64,000 nucleotides of DNA from JBDTSW01 sp963758845 (GCA_963758845.1 CAVWWX010000002.1:1612001-1676000), one strand, 5' to 3'. Shown: positions 33,174 through 42,942, numbered from the stretch's first letter. Notes: generated by a model not told the origin, from the letters alone. Numbers and translations are program-made.

Positions 33174-34964
33174 GCCGGGCCGGATCGGTGGTGCGAGGCG
33201 TCGGCCAGGGCGTACGCGGCTTCTGGATGAGCCTGGCGCTTCAGACGCGTCAGCGCCTTGCTCTGGCGGTCCTGGCCGCGGCGGTGGCGGCCGTCGCCCT
33301 GGCCTTCGCCGTTCCTCGGCTTCCTTGCCAGTTCCCCGGCGGCGACGCCTGCGCGCCGGGCGACGATGCGCATGCCCTCGTCCCGGCCGACGCGCTTGCC
33401 TACGCGCATCTCGCGCTGGATCCCGAGACCCAGCAGTACGAGGACGCCCGCGAGACGCTCGGCTCCCTGCCTGAGATCACCCGCCAGGTCGTCGCCAGGC
33501 TCCTCGCGCAGGTGCCGGGGCCCGGCGGTCAGGCGGCCGACTTCGCCCGCGACATCGCGCCGTGGCTGGGGGGCCAGGCGGCGGTCGCGATCGTGCCGGT
33601 GGGCGGGGGCGCCGAGCAGGTCCAGTTGTTGGAGGAGGGCGACCCCGAGCGGGCGGACGAGTTCGCCGCCTCGCTGGCCGCGGGTGAGTCACGGACCGAG
33701 GAGTACGAGGGCGTCGAGCTGTCGATCGACTCCCGCGGGCTCGCGACCGCATCGATCGGCGGGTTCCTCGTGATCGGCACCGACGCCGGGGTACGGCGAG
33801 TGGTCGACGTCGAGACGGAGGCCGAGGGGGTTCGCCCGCTGTCCGAGGACACCGTTGCCTCCGAGCTGCGGGACGAGTTGCCGGCCGAGCGCTTCGCCGA
33901 CGCGTACGTCTCGCCCGACGGCATCGACACCCTGATCGCCTCCGAGTCCGCCACCCTCGCCTCGCTCGAGCCCTTCGTCGACGCAGCCGCATCGGAGGGA
34001 GCCGCCGTATCGCTGGGAACCTCAGACGGCGCGCTCGAGGTCTCGATCCGCAGCTCGCTGGACGCCGAGCGAGCCAGCAGCGAGCCCGGCTTCTTCGCCG
34101 CCTTCCCGCCGTTCGAGCCCCAGCTGCCGGAGCGGCTCGCCCCCGACACGCTCTCCTACGTTGGGATCGGCGACCCGGGGACAACCGTCAGCGACCTGCT
34201 GGCCCAGGCCACCGCCGAGGCCCCGGCGCTGGCGCAGGGCTTGACCGAGGCCGCCGACCGGCTGCGCGAGCTGGGCGAGGTGAAGGTCGAAGACGGAGTT
34301 GCTTCCCGCCCTGGGAGGCGAGGCCGCCTTCGCGCTCCAACCTGGAAAGGGCTCGGCCGCAACGGAAGATGCCCAGGCCACGACCGCCCCCTCCGACGGG
34401 CCCGAGGGATTGCCCCAGGGGCCGGCCCCGACCCCCGCCGAGGAGACGGTCCCGGTCCTGCAGTTCCTGGCCGATGGCGTGGACTCCGCACGCGCCAGGG
34501 AAACGCTCGCCCAGCTTCAGGGCTCGATCGCCGCGTCGCTCGACCCCGGGACGTCACTGCAGGCGCCGGTGTTCGACCAGCGCACCTACAAGGGCGTCGA
34601 GATGGAGGTGCTCCGGGTTTCACCCACCGTGAACCTCACCTACGCGCTCGCCGAGTCCAGCCTGGCCATCGCGAGCCAGCCGCAGGGGGTGGAGCAGGTG
34701 ATCGACGGTGACGGGGGACTCGACGAGACCGAGGGATTCGAGCAGGCGACCAGCGACTTCGGAGACGAGCCGTCGCTTCTGGCCTACCTGGACCTGACCG
34801 GCCTGGTCGAGCTCGGCGAGCGCGAAGGTCTGGGGGAGGATCCCGTCTACGCCCTGTTCGCGCCGGAGATCCGGCGCCTGGAGGCCGCGGCGCTGTCCGT
34901 GGAGGCGTCCACGACCGACCTCGATACCGATGTCCGGGTCCTGATCGGCGAAGGCGGCGACTAG
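33170..34964 (+). CDS. DUF3352-type membrane-anchored extracytoplasmic protein (one frameshift)
   Basis: The product is about 597 residues when one extra G near 34300 is ignored: ...KVED is followed in the new frame by ELLPALGGEAAFAL. A single N-terminal transmembrane helix (about 29-49, RLALAVLAAAVAAVALAFAV) anchors a large outside domain with DIAPWLGGQAAVAIVP and repeated LPADALAYAHL / APDTLSYVGIG segments typical of DUF3352. The first methionine overlaps the der stop. The function of the family is unknown. The hydrophilic C-terminal half is Glu/Pro/Ala-rich. Confidence 0.75.
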
Positions 34965-34974
34965 CCCAACGGCT

Positions 34975-34999
34975 GCGGGCGAACCTGCGGTTCGCCCGC
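34975..34999 (+). terminator. Hairpin between the DUF3352 gene and metK
   Basis: GCGGGCGAAC and GTTCGCCCGC form a perfect 10-bp stem around a 5-nt loop, 11 nt after the stop codon. The T-run after it is weak (TCGTGCTTCG), so it may be an imperfect terminator or part of the metK promoter region. The gap is too short for a SAM riboswitch. Confidence 0.5.
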
Positions 35000-35010
35000 T
35001 CGTGCTTCGC

Positions 35011-35016
35011 TAGCCT
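35011..35016 (+). promoter_or_regulatory. -10 box TAGCCT before metK
   Basis: The hexamer ends 10 nt before the metK ATG at 35027, directly after the hairpin. Confidence 0.45.
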
Positions 35017-35026
35017 GCGGCAGGCA

Positions 35027-36286
35027 ATGGCGCAGGCGCGAGAGCTTTCCGACAACGAATACCTGTTCACCTCGGAGTCGGTGACCGAGGGGCACCCGGA
35101 CAAGGTCGCCGATCAGATCTCCGACGGCGTCCTCGACGCGGTCCTGCGCGACGACCCGTACGGCCGGGTCGCCTGCGAGACCCTGGTGAACACGGGCCTG
35201 GTGCTGGTGTCGGGCGAGATCTCCACCGAGACCTACGTGGACATTCAGGAGCTCGCTCGCGAGACGATCCGGCGGATCGGCTACTCGGACGCCGATCTCG
35301 GCTTCTCGGCCGACTCGTGTGCCGTCATCAACGCCATCGACAAGCAGTCGCCCGACATCGCCCAGGGCGTGGACATCGCGCTCGAGGCCCGCACGGACAT
35401 GGACGACGACGACGAGCTCGACGTCGCCGGCGCGGGCGACCAGGGGATGATGTTCGGCTACGCGACCCGCGAGACGCCGGAGCTGATGCCGCTTCCCATC
35501 TCGCTCGCCCACAAGCTCGCGCATCGGCTTGCCGAGGTCCGCAAGGGCGAGGTCGTGCCCTACCTGCGACCGGACGGCAAGACCCAGGTGACCGTGCGCT
35601 ACGAGAACGGCCAGCCCATCGAGATCGAGAAGATCCTGATCTCGACCCAGCATCGCGACGGCGTCGACTGCGACGCGCTGATCCGCCCCGACCTCTGGGA
35701 GCACGTCGTCCACCCGATCCTGCCAGCCGAGCTCTACGACCCCGGGAAGCTCAACACGAAGCAGAATCTCCTCGTCAACCCGACGGGGCGCTTCGTCATC
35801 GGGGGCCCGGTCGGCGACGCCGGGCTCACCGGCCGCAAGATCATCGTCGACACGTACGGGGGCATGGCCCGTCATGGCGGCGGCGCCTTCTCAGGCAAGG
35901 ACCCGTCGAAGGTCGACCGCTCGGCCGCCTACGCGGCGCGGTGGGTTGCCAAGAACGTCGTCGCCGCCGGCCTCGCTGACCGCTGCGAGGTCCAGGTCGC
36001 ATACGCGATCGGGGTCGCCCACCCGGTCTCGCTGATGGTCGAGACCTTCGGGACCGAGAACATCCCGCGTGCGCGGATCGTCCAGCTCGTCGACGAGCAC
36101 TTCGATCTTCGTCCCGGCTCCTTCCGCGAGGAGCTCAGGCTGCACCGGCCGATCTACCAGAAGACCGCGGCCTACGGCCACTTCGGCCGCGAGGATCACG
36201 ACTTCACCTGGGAGCGGACCGACCGCGCGGAGGCGCTGCGCGAGGCCGCCGGCCTCGGCCACGCCGAGGCGCCGGCTCCGGCCTAG
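35027..36286 (+). CDS. metK: S-adenosylmethionine synthetase
   Basis: MetK makes SAM from methionine and ATP. The 419-residue protein has the N-terminal TSESVTEGHPDKVADQISD with the catalytic histidine, GAGDQGMMFGYA, the P-loop-like GGAFSGKDPSKVDRSAAYAAR, and FGTENIPRA in the C-terminal domain. ATG 35027 gives the usual N-terminus. It is transcribed apart from the DUF3352 gene and is convergent with the PH-domain gene, with 7 nt between their stops. Confidence 0.97.
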   Translation: MAQARELSDNEYLFTSESVTEGHPDKVADQISDGVLDAVLRDDPYGRVACETLVNTGLVLVSGEISTETYVDIQELARETIRRIGYSDADLGFSADSCAVINAIDKQSPDIAQGVDIALEARTDMDDDDELDVAGAGDQGMMFGYATRETPELMPLPISLAHKLAHRLAEVRKGEVVPYLRPDGKTQVTVRYENGQPIEIEKILISTQHRDGVDCDALIRPDLWEHVVHPILPAELYDPGKLNTKQNLLVNPTGRFVIGGPVGDAGLTGRKIIVDTYGGMARHGGGAFSGKDPSKVDRSAAYAARWVAKNVVAAGLADRCEVQVAYAIGVAHPVSLMVETFGTENIPRARIVQLVDEHFDLRPGSFREELRLHRPIYQKTAAYGHFGREDHDFTWERTDRAEALREAAGLGHAEAPAPA

Positions 36287-36293
36287 CGCCTGC

Positions 36294-36824
36294 CTACGCC
36301 GGCGGCTGCTGCTGAGTTGGGGCGGCCGGCGGGTCCATCCGCGGCTGCCCGAGCCCACCGCCGTCGGCGGCATGGGTCGCCTGATCGACCTTCTGGATCA
36401 CGTCGGCCGGCTCGGCCACGCCCGCGAAGATGAAGTTGTAGTCGTCGCCCGCCGCGGTGTCGAAGTCGATGTCGCCGATCTGGAGGATGCGCTGGAAGAC
36501 GCCCTGCTCGTAGTTGACGTTCTGGACGCGCTCGAGCCGAGTCTCCTGGATCGTGCGCGACACGATGCCCCGCTTGATGTGGAGTCGGCGGTCAGTGATC
36601 GTGTAGTTGGTCGCGACGCGCCTGACGAAGCCGACCAGGATCGTCAGCGACACCCCGACGATGGCCAGCAGCGTGGTCGTGCCCGTCTCGTCGGTGATGA
36701 ACTGGAAGATCGCGCAGATCACCGCCGTGAGCAGGATCCCCTTGAGGTAGAAGTCGAGGATCGCCCTCCAGGACGGGTGGCCCTCGTACAGGACCCTCTC
36801 CCCAGGGTGCAGCTTCGGCGCCAT
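36294..36824 (-). CDS. Membrane protein with bacterial PH domain
   Basis: The 176-residue product begins with LHPGERVLYEGHPSWRAI, a typical start of bPH2/YdbS-like proteins. Two transmembrane segments follow (about 26-46 LYLKGILLTAVICAIFQFI-like and 52-68 LLAIVGVSLTILVGFV), then the PH core with NYTITDRRLHIKRGIVSRTIQETRLERVQNVNYEQGVFQ (residues about 73-112) and IGDIDFDTA. The tail is Pro/Gln-rich. The function of these proteins is not known in detail. Confidence 0.8.
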   Translation of the reverse strand: MAPKLHPGERVLYEGHPSWRAILDFYLKGILLTAVICAIFQFITDETGTTTLLAIVGVSLTILVGFVRRVATNYTITDRRLHIKRGIVSRTIQETRLERVQNVNYEQGVFQRILQIGDIDFDTAAGDDYNFIFAGVAEPADVIQKVDQATHAADGGGLGQPRMDPPAAPTQQQPPA

Positions 36825-36833
36825 CGGCGGGTG

Positions 36834-36839
36834 ATGCTA
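36834..36839 (-). promoter_or_regulatory. -10 box TAGCAT of the PH-domain gene
   Basis: On the minus strand TAGCAT ends 9 nt before ATG 36824, in the 70-nt gap shared with divergent priA. Confidence 0.45.
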
Positions 36840-36880
36840 TCCCGTTTCCGTTCGACTGGCAGCCCATCCGCACCGGTGCC

Positions 36881-36886
36881 TAGCCT
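36881..36886 (+). promoter_or_regulatory. -10 box TAGCCT before priA
   Basis: The hexamer ends 8 nt before ATG 36895. Confidence 0.45.
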
Positions 36887-36894
36887 CATGGCCG

Positions 36895-39069
36895 ATGGCT
36901 ATCGCGAGGGTCGAGCCGCTGACGACTGCCCGTGCCCTGCGCGGGCCGTTCGACTATCTGCTTCCGGACCGCCTCGGCGAGGTGGGCGTGGGAAGCGTCT
37001 TGGTCGTGCCGTTCGGGCCGCGCCGGCTGCTGGGTGTGGTCGTCGATGTCGCCGAGTCCAGCGAGCTCGACCCGGCGCGCCTGGTCGAGCCGGTGCGAGC
37101 CATCGCGGCGGGCGTCTCGCCCGAGTTGGTGCGGCTTGGCCTCTGGGTCTCGCGCGAGTACTGCTCGACACCGGCTCGCGGCCTCGAGCTGGTGCTGCCG
37201 CCCGGAACCGTCTCGCGGAGCAAAGCGCCGGCGCCCATGCTGGAGCTGCGGGCCGAGATCACCCCGGCGGGCGGCGCCGCGCTGGACGGCGCGGTGCGGC
37301 TGGGCTCGCGCCAGCGCGAGGTGCTGGCCGTGCTGGACGACGCCGGGCGCGAGCTGGCGCTGGGCGAGCTGCCCGTCGACCGGGCCGCGATGCGCCGGCT
37401 CGAGCGTCGCGGCTTCGTGGGGCTTCGCGAGATCGAGGTGCGCCGTCGCCCGGACGTCCCCGTCGTCGGCGCACGCGCCAAGAGGGTGGCGCTCAACCCC
37501 GACCAGGCGCGCGCCACCAAGGCGATCGTGTCCGCCCTCGACGACGACGGCCCCGCCCGCGAGTTGCTGCTTCACGGCGTCACTGGCTCGGGCAAGACCG
37601 AGGTCTACCTCGCCGCGTCCGAGGCGGCGCTCGAGCGGGGGAGGGGCGTGATCGCGCTCGTTCCCGAGATCGCGCTCACGCCGCAGACGCTGGCGCGCTT
37701 TCGCGCCCGGCTGGGCGAGCGCGTCGCGCTGCTGCACTCGCGGCTGACGGCGGGTGAGCGCCGCGACGAATGGCGGCGGCTGCGATCGGGCGCCGCCCGG
37801 GTGGTGGTCGGCCCGCGCTCGGCCGTGTTCGCCCCGATCGACGGCCTGGGCCTCGTGATCGTGGACGAGGAGCACGAGCCCTCCTACAAGCAGGAGGGCG
37901 ACCCCCGCTACGACGCCCGCGACGTTGCCGCCCACCGGGCGTCCGAGGCCGGCGCGGTGCTGGTGGCCGGCTCGGCGACCCCTAGGCCCGAGAGCTGGGT
38001 CGGGCTCGAGCGCCTCGAGCTGCCGCTCCGGGCCGACGGCCGGGCGCTGCCGCAGGTCGAGGTCCTGGACATGCGATCCCGCTCCGGCACGTCGGGCCCG
38101 CTGCACCCGCGGACGCGCGAGGCTTTGACCGCCGTCGCCGCCACGGGAGGCAAGGCGATCGTCCTCGTCAACCGCCGTGGCTGGGCGCCGTTCATCGACT
38201 GCCGGTCTTGCGGACACGCCTTCTCGTGCCCCGATTGCGACGTCTCGCTGGTCGTTCACTCGTCCGGGCTTCGCTGTCATCACTGTGGCCACCGCGAGGC
38301 CCTGCCGGACGCCTGCGGCGAGTGCGGCTCCGTCACCCTCGCCCGGCACGGCGCCGGCACCCAGCAGGCCGAGGAGGTGATCGCCGGCGTTGTGGCCCCG
38401 CTGCCCGTCTTCAGGTTGGATTCCGACACAGCGGCGGGGGCCGGGGCGCACGGCGAGATCCTCGCCCGGTTCGACCGAGCCGAGTCCGGCGTGTTGCTCG
38501 GCACGCAGATGGTCGCGAAGGGGCACGACTTCCCGGACGTCGGACTGGGCGTCGTGCTCGATGCCGACGCCACCCTTCGCTTCCCTGACTTCCGCGCCGA
38601 GGAGCGGACGTTCTCCCTGATCGCCCAGCTCGCGGGGCGCAGCGGCCGGGGGACAGGCTCGGGGCGCGTCCTCGTGCAGACGCTCGCCCCCGAGGCCGAG
38701 GCGATCCGCATGGCCGCGCGCCACGACGCCGCCGGCTTCCTGGCCGGCGAGCTCGAGCGCCGCCGGGCGCTGATGTACCCGCCGTACGCACATCTCGTCC
38801 GCGTCGACCTGGCGTCGGCGTCGGCGGCCGACGCTCAGGCCGGCGCAGAGCGCGTCGCGGCGACGCTGCGCCCGCGCCTTGCCGCCACGGATCGCCTGCT
38901 GGGCCCGGCACCACGATTTCGCCTGCGCGGCAAGCACCGGCGCCAGCTCCTGGTGAAGGCACCCCAGCGCGAGAGCGCCGTGGCCGCGGTCAGGGATGCG
39001 GTCGAAGCGTGCGCCCGCGAGCTGAGCTCGATGAGCGTTTCCGTGAGCGTCGATCCCGATCCTTCCTAG
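36895..39069 (+). CDS. priA: Primosomal replication restart protein PriA
   Basis: PriA is the 3'-5' helicase that reloads the replisome at stalled forks. The 724-residue protein has the 3'-end-binding domain at the N-terminus, Walker A VTGSGKTEVYL at about residue 228, the Walker B region VIVDEEHEPSYKQEG, a zinc module from about residue 437 with eight cysteines (CRSCG, CPDC, CHHCG, CGECG), and the helicase motifs GTQMVAKGHDFPDVGL and AGRSGRG. Many actinobacterial PriA proteins have a degenerate Walker A; this one is intact. Confidence 0.95.
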   Translation: MAIARVEPLTTARALRGPFDYLLPDRLGEVGVGSVLVVPFGPRRLLGVVVDVAESSELDPARLVEPVRAIAAGVSPELVRLGLWVSREYCSTPARGLELVLPPGTVSRSKAPAPMLELRAEITPAGGAALDGAVRLGSRQREVLAVLDDAGRELALGELPVDRAAMRRLERRGFVGLREIEVRRRPDVPVVGARAKRVALNPDQARATKAIVSALDDDGPARELLLHGVTGSGKTEVYLAASEAALERGRGVIALVPEIALTPQTLARFRARLGERVALLHSRLTAGERRDEWRRLRSGAARVVVGPRSAVFAPIDGLGLVIVDEEHEPSYKQEGDPRYDARDVAAHRASEAGAVLVAGSATPRPESWVGLERLELPLRADGRALPQVEVLDMRSRSGTSGPLHPRTREALTAVAATGGKAIVLVNRRGWAPFIDCRSCGHAFSCPDCDVSLVVHSSGLRCHHCGHREALPDACGECGSVTLARHGAGTQQAEEVIAGVVAPLPVFRLDSDTAAGAGAHGEILARFDRAESGVLLGTQMVAKGHDFPDVGLGVVLDADATLRFPDFRAEERTFSLIAQLAGRSGRGTGSGRVLVQTLAPEAEAIRMAARHDAAGFLAGELERRRALMYPPYAHLVRVDLASASAADAQAGAERVAATLRPRLAATDRLLGPAPRFRLRGKHRRQLLVKAPQRESAVAAVRDAVEACARELSSMSVSVSVDPDPS

Positions 39070-39082
39070 GCGGGCCCGGCTC

Positions 39083-39088
39083 TAGACT
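39083..39088 (+). promoter_or_regulatory. -10 box TAGACT before def
   Basis: TAGACT ends 7 nt before ATG 39096. It decides between this start and the longer in-frame reading from 39009, which would begin inside priA. Confidence 0.5.
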
Positions 39089-39095
39089 CGCGCCG

Positions 39096-39728
39096 ATGGC
39101 CGAGACGGTCGACATCGAAGGCCCGCCGCCCGGCGAGAGCGCAAGCGACGAGCCCGAACTGAGCGAGGACGAGCGCCGCCGGCGCGCCGAGGCGCTGGCC
39201 CAAGTGCGGACGTTCGGCGACCCGGTGCTGAAGGCGCGCGCCTCCGAGATCACCGAGTTCGATCCCCAGCTCGCCGACGAGGCCGACCGGATGGTGTCGG
39301 TCATGCGGGACGCCCTCGGCGTGGGCCTCGCGGCCACCCAGCTGGGCGTGATGCGCCGGATGCTCGTCTTTCAGGCGGCGGCCGAGGCGACTCCCACCGC
39401 GGTCCTCAACCCGCAGCTCGAGTGGACCTCGCCCGAGACGACGACGGCCGAGGAGGGATGCCTGAGCCTGCCCGGTGTGTCAGTCGACGTCGAGCGGGGG
39501 CTGTACGCGCGCGTTCGCGGGCAGGACATCCACGGCGAGCCGCTGACGCTCGAGGCGGCGGGCCTCGAAGCCCGGGTGCTCCAGCACGAGATCGACCACC
39601 TGGACGGCGTCCTGATCCTCGACCGCACCGTGCGTGAGCAGCGCAAGGGGGCCCTCCGCGCGCTGCGCGAGGGCGACACCTACCACCCGCCGATCCCGGA
39701 AGACGCCGAGCCCGACGACGAGGGCTGA
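39096..39728 (+). CDS. def: Peptide deformylase
   Basis: Def removes the formyl group from nascent proteins. From ATG 39096 it has 210 residues; the first 35 are an acidic extension (PPPGESASDEPELSEDERRR) before the enzyme core. The three metalloenzyme motifs are GVGLAATQLG, EGCLSLPG and QHEIDHLDG, with the metal ligands Cys, His, His and the catalytic Glu. fmt follows immediately, forming the usual def-fmt pair. Confidence 0.96.
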   Translation: MAETVDIEGPPPGESASDEPELSEDERRRRAEALAQVRTFGDPVLKARASEITEFDPQLADEADRMVSVMRDALGVGLAATQLGVMRRMLVFQAAAEATPTAVLNPQLEWTSPETTTAEEGCLSLPGVSVDVERGLYARVRGQDIHGEPLTLEAAGLEARVLQHEIDHLDGVLILDRTVREQRKGALRALREGDTYHPPIPEDAEPDDEG

Positions 39729-39729
39729 G

Positions 39730-40648
39730 GTGCCCCAGCGCACCGTCTTCCTCGGCACCTCCGAGTTCGCGGCCGAGGTCCTGAAGGCGCTGGCGGCGTC
39801 GCCGCACCGGCCGATCCTGGTCCTGACGCCGCCCGACCGCCGGCGCGGGCGAGGACGCAGGACGGCGTCGCCCCCCGTGGCGGACCTCGCCCGCGAACTG
39901 GAGATCGACCTGCATCCAGGCCGAGGATGTGAACGACGCCGCGCCGCTGGAGCGGATCCGGGCGGCAGCGCCCGGCGTCGGCATCGTCTGCGCGTTCGGG
40001 CAGCTGATCCGCGCGCCGCTCCTTGGTGAGCTCGAGCTCCTGAACGTGCACCCGTCGCTCCTTCCGCGCTGGCGCGGGGCGGCGCCGATCGAGCGCGCCC
40101 TGATGGCCGGCGACGCCGAGACGGGGGTCAGCATCATGCGCCTGACGGAGGGCCTCGACTCGGGCCCGGTGGCGATCCAGGATCGGGTGCCAATCGGGGC
40201 TTCTGACGACCACGGATCGCTCGAGGGCCGGCTTGCGGCACTTGGCGGGGAGCTGCTGGTTCGGGCCCTGGACACGCGCGAGGGCGGTGTGCTCGGGTGG
40301 AGCCCCCAGGACGAGGCCGGCGTCACCTACGCGGAGAAGATCGCCCCGCAGGAGCGCCGACTCGATCCCGCCCAGGCCGCCGCCGAGCTGGAGCTGGTGG
40401 TGCGCGCGCTTCGGCCCCACATCGGTTCCTACGTCGAGCTCGGATCCGGCGACCGCCTGGGAGTGCGCGCCGCGACCGCCGAGGACGGCGAGCTTGAGCC
40501 GGGGCGTTTCGCCGAGCGCGGCGGGGCCCTCGTTCTGGGCACTGCCTCGGGCGCCCTGCGCCTGGACGAAGTCCAGCCGCCCGGCGGGCGCCCGATGCCC
40601 GCGGACGCCTACCTGCGTGGCCATGGCTTGCCCGGCCCCGCAGCCTGA
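39730..40648 (+). CDS. fmt: Methionyl-tRNA formyltransferase (one frameshift)
   Basis: Fmt formylates initiator Met-tRNA. Translation begins at GTG 39730, one base after def. VFLGTSEFAAEVLKAL and the loop PPDRRRGRGRR are in the first frame. An extra C at about 39913 shifts the rest: removing it gives EIDLIQAEDVNDAAP and a continuous protein of about 305 residues. The catalytic segment CAFGQLIRAPLLGELELLNVHPSLLPRWRGAAPIERALMAGD (read from 39990 on) has the Asn, His and Asp of the active site. The single indel is probably a sequence error. Confidence 0.92.
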
Positions 40649-40661
40649 GGGGCGAGGCGGG

Positions 40662-42023
40662 GTGGTTCCCGCCCGCCGCGCCGCCTTCGAGGTCCTGCGC
40701 CGCACCTTCGAGCACGACGCATGGGCCGACCGGGCGTTTCGCTCGGCGGCAGAACGCCACCGGCTTGAGGGTCGCGACCGGGCCTTCGCCCAGCGGCTTG
40801 CCTACGGCGCGGTCAAGCGGCGGGGCACGGCCGATCACCTCGTCCGGGCCTTGGCGGACAGGCCCCTGAGCAAGCTGGATCCCCCGGTCATGGCGGCGCT
40901 CCGCCTGGGGCTCTACGAGGTCCTGTTCGAGCGGGGCGCCGATCACGCTGCGGTCGGCGAGGCGGTCGAGCTGGCGAAGGGCGGGGCGCGCGGGCCCAGG
41001 CGGCGGGCCTCCGCCGGCCTCGTGAATGCCGTGCTGCGCCGCGCCGCCCGCGAGCGCGACCAGCTGCTTGCCGGGCTCGATGACGCCACCCCCGCCGGCG
41101 CCGCGATCGCCCTGTCCTATCCGGAGTGGATCGCCATCAGGCTGTGGGCGGAGGTCGGGCCGGCGGCCGCCCGGCCGCTGATGGCGGCGATGAACCAGGC
41201 GCCCGAGCGGGCGTTGCGCGTGAACGCCATCCGGGCCAGCCGCGACGACGTGCTGGCGGCGCTGGCCGAGGCCGGCGAGGAGGCGGAGCCGGCCGCCGCA
41301 GAGTCGTCGCTGCTGGCGCCGCCGAGCGCGATCGTCGCCCCGGGGCCGTGGGGACCGACGCTTCGGCGGATGATCGGCGACGGCACCGCGGTCCCGCAGT
41401 CCCGGGCGTCACAGGCGGTCGTTGCAGTGCTCGGGCCCCAGCCCGGCGAGCGGGTGCTTGACCTGTGCGCGGCGCCGGGGATGAAGTCGACGGCGATCGC
41501 GGCGGCCGTCGGCGAGGACGGCGAGGTGCTCTCGGTCGAGAGCGACCGCGGACGGGCCGCCGAGCTGGGCGAGCTGGCCGAGCTGCTCGGCGCCCGGTCG
41601 GTTCGTCCCGTCCTCGCCGACGCGACTGACCTCGACGTCGAGCCGGGCTACGATCGCGTTCTCGTGGACCCGCCCTGCACCGACCTGGGGGCACTGGCGT
41701 CTCGCCCCGACGCTCGCTGGCGCAAGGCCGCCGATCAAGCGGAGGCGGTCTCCATGCTGCAGGGCGAGATCCTGGCCCGCGGGGCGGCCGCGCTACGCCC
41801 GGGCGGCACCCTGGTCTACTCGACCTGCACGATCTCGAAGCGCGAGAACGAGGACGTCGTGGTGGCGGCCGTTCGCGGGGATGGCGCGCTCGTCGCGGAC
41901 GACCTCGGGGCGGATCACTGGGCGCTGCGCTCGCCGCACGATCCGCGCTTCCTTCAGACCCGGCCCGACCGCGACGGCACCGACGGCTTCTTCATCGCCC
42001 GCCTCCGGAAGGCGGCCGCGTGA
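40662..42023 (+). CDS. rsmB: 16S rRNA (cytosine-967-C5)-methyltransferase RsmB
   Basis: RsmB methylates C967 of 16S rRNA. GTG 40662, with AGGGG 8 nt upstream, gives about 453 residues; an ATG at 40623 inside fmt would add 13. The N-terminal 150 residues are a NusB-like RNA-binding domain (LEGRDRAFAQRLAYGAVKRRGTADHL). The SAM site is LDLCAAPGMKSTAIA, and the two cysteines of m5C enzymes are in DPPCTDLGAL and YSTCTISKRENE. It follows fmt, as in the def-fmt-rsmB order of many bacteria. Confidence 0.93.
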   Translation: MVPARRAAFEVLRRTFEHDAWADRAFRSAAERHRLEGRDRAFAQRLAYGAVKRRGTADHLVRALADRPLSKLDPPVMAALRLGLYEVLFERGADHAAVGEAVELAKGGARGPRRRASAGLVNAVLRRAARERDQLLAGLDDATPAGAAIALSYPEWIAIRLWAEVGPAAARPLMAAMNQAPERALRVNAIRASRDDVLAALAEAGEEAEPAAAESSLLAPPSAIVAPGPWGPTLRRMIGDGTAVPQSRASQAVVAVLGPQPGERVLDLCAAPGMKSTAIAAAVGEDGEVLSVESDRGRAAELGELAELLGARSVRPVLADATDLDVEPGYDRVLVDPPCTDLGALASRPDARWRKAADQAEAVSMLQGEILARGAAALRPGGTLVYSTCTISKRENEDVVVAAVRGDGALVADDLGADHWALRSPHDPRFLQTRPDRDGTDGFFIARLRKAAA

Positions 42024-42256
42024 GCCCCAAGCGCTCAGAGCAGACCCTTCCGCGCCCCGGCTGCCCGGGCTGCGGGGAGCCGTGGCTTCGCCCGACGCAG
42101 CTGCCGGGGCGCTACCGGTGCGTGTTCTGCCTTCGCCGCTACGAGCTGGTCTCGCAGTGCCGCAACTGCGGCGAGCACCAGACGATCGTGCGGATGAGCG
42201 CCGACGAGGACCTGCTCTGCCAGCACTGCGGCGAGTCGATGCTGGTGCCAGTGTGA
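42020..42256 (+). CDS. Small double zinc-ribbon protein, unknown function
   Basis: The 78-residue product starts on GTG 42020, overlapping the rsmB stop, and its own stop overlaps the rpe start. It contains four CxxC knuckles: CPGC, CVFC, CRNC and CQHC, enough for two zinc ribbons. The first half (RPGCPGCGEPWLRPTQLPGRYRC) looks like a substrate-binding zinc finger. No catalytic motif is present. Co-translation with rsmB and rpe suggests a conserved housekeeping accessory role, but the function is unknown. Confidence 0.75.
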   Translation: MSPKRSEQTLPRPGCPGCGEPWLRPTQLPGRYRCVFCLRRYELVSQCRNCGEHQTIVRMSADEDLLCQHCGESMLVPV

Positions 42257-42942
42257 GACCGTCCCCCCGTGAGGTGTTCGCGACGCGGCGCGTGGCTCCC
42301 TCGATCCTCTCCGCCGACTTCTCCCGGCTCGCGGATCAAGTCGCGGAGGTGATGGCGGCGGGCGCGCGGGTGATCCACGTCGACGTCATGGACGGCCACT
42401 TCGTGCCGCCGATAACGATCGGGCCGCTGATTGCGTCGTCCATCGCCGACCAGGTGCACGATGCCGGCGGCGTCGTGGACGTGCACATGATGATCGAGCG
42501 CCCGGCCGATCAGGTCGCGGAGTTCGCGAAGGCGGGCGCCGACTGCATCACCTTCCACTACGAGGCCGATTCGCACGCCCACCGCACCCTGGCCGCGATC
42601 CGCGACGCCGGGTGCCTTGCCGGGATCGCGCTGAACCCGGGCACGCCGGCCGAGAGCCTCGAGGCCGTTGCCGGCTCGGCCGACCTGCTGTTGTGTATGA
42701 GCGTGAACCCGGGGTGGGGGGGACAGTCGTTCATCCCCGCGTCCCCCGCGAAGATCGCCCACATGCGCGGGCTGGCGCCCGACGGCGTCGCGATCGAGGT
42801 CGACGGCGGGATCGACGCGACGACGGTGGGGTCGGTGGCCGAGGCAGGCGCCGGCTTGTTCGTCGCCGGGTCCGCCGTGTTCGGGCAGGACGACCCTGCT
42901 GCCGCCTACCAGCGGATCGCCGAGGCGGCCGCTGCGAACTGA
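42253..42942 (+). CDS. rpe: Ribulose-phosphate 3-epimerase
   Basis: Rpe interconverts ribulose and xylulose 5-phosphates. From GTG 42253 it has 229 residues in a TIM barrel: APSILSADFSRLADQV, HVDVMDGHFVPPITIGP (metal-binding His and Asp), DVHMMIERP, ALNPGTPAESL, MSVNPGWGGQSF and EVDGGIDATT with the second Asp. It ends 12 nt before the -10 box of the riboflavin operon. Ribulose 5-phosphate is also the substrate of RibB downstream, though this may be chance. Confidence 0.95.
   Translation: MRPSPREVFATRRVAPSILSADFSRLADQVAEVMAAGARVIHVDVMDGHFVPPITIGPLIASSIADQVHDAGGVVDVHMMIERPADQVAEFAKAGADCITFHYEADSHAHRTLAAIRDAGCLAGIALNPGTPAESLEAVAGSADLLLCMSVNPGWGGQSFIPASPAKIAHMRGLAPDGVAIEVDGGIDATTVGSVAEAGAGLFVAGSAVFGQDDPAAAYQRIAEAAAAN

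Noticed and set aside
34290..34310. Programmed frameshift in the DUF3352 gene
   Set aside because: There is no slippery heptamer, and deletion of one G restores a normal protein. Similar single-base events occur in fmt, ribD and others, so a sequence error is simpler.
34965..35026. SAM riboswitch before metK
   Set aside because: The gap is 62 nt and contains one simple hairpin and a -10 box; no junction or pseudoknot elements of a SAM aptamer can be placed.
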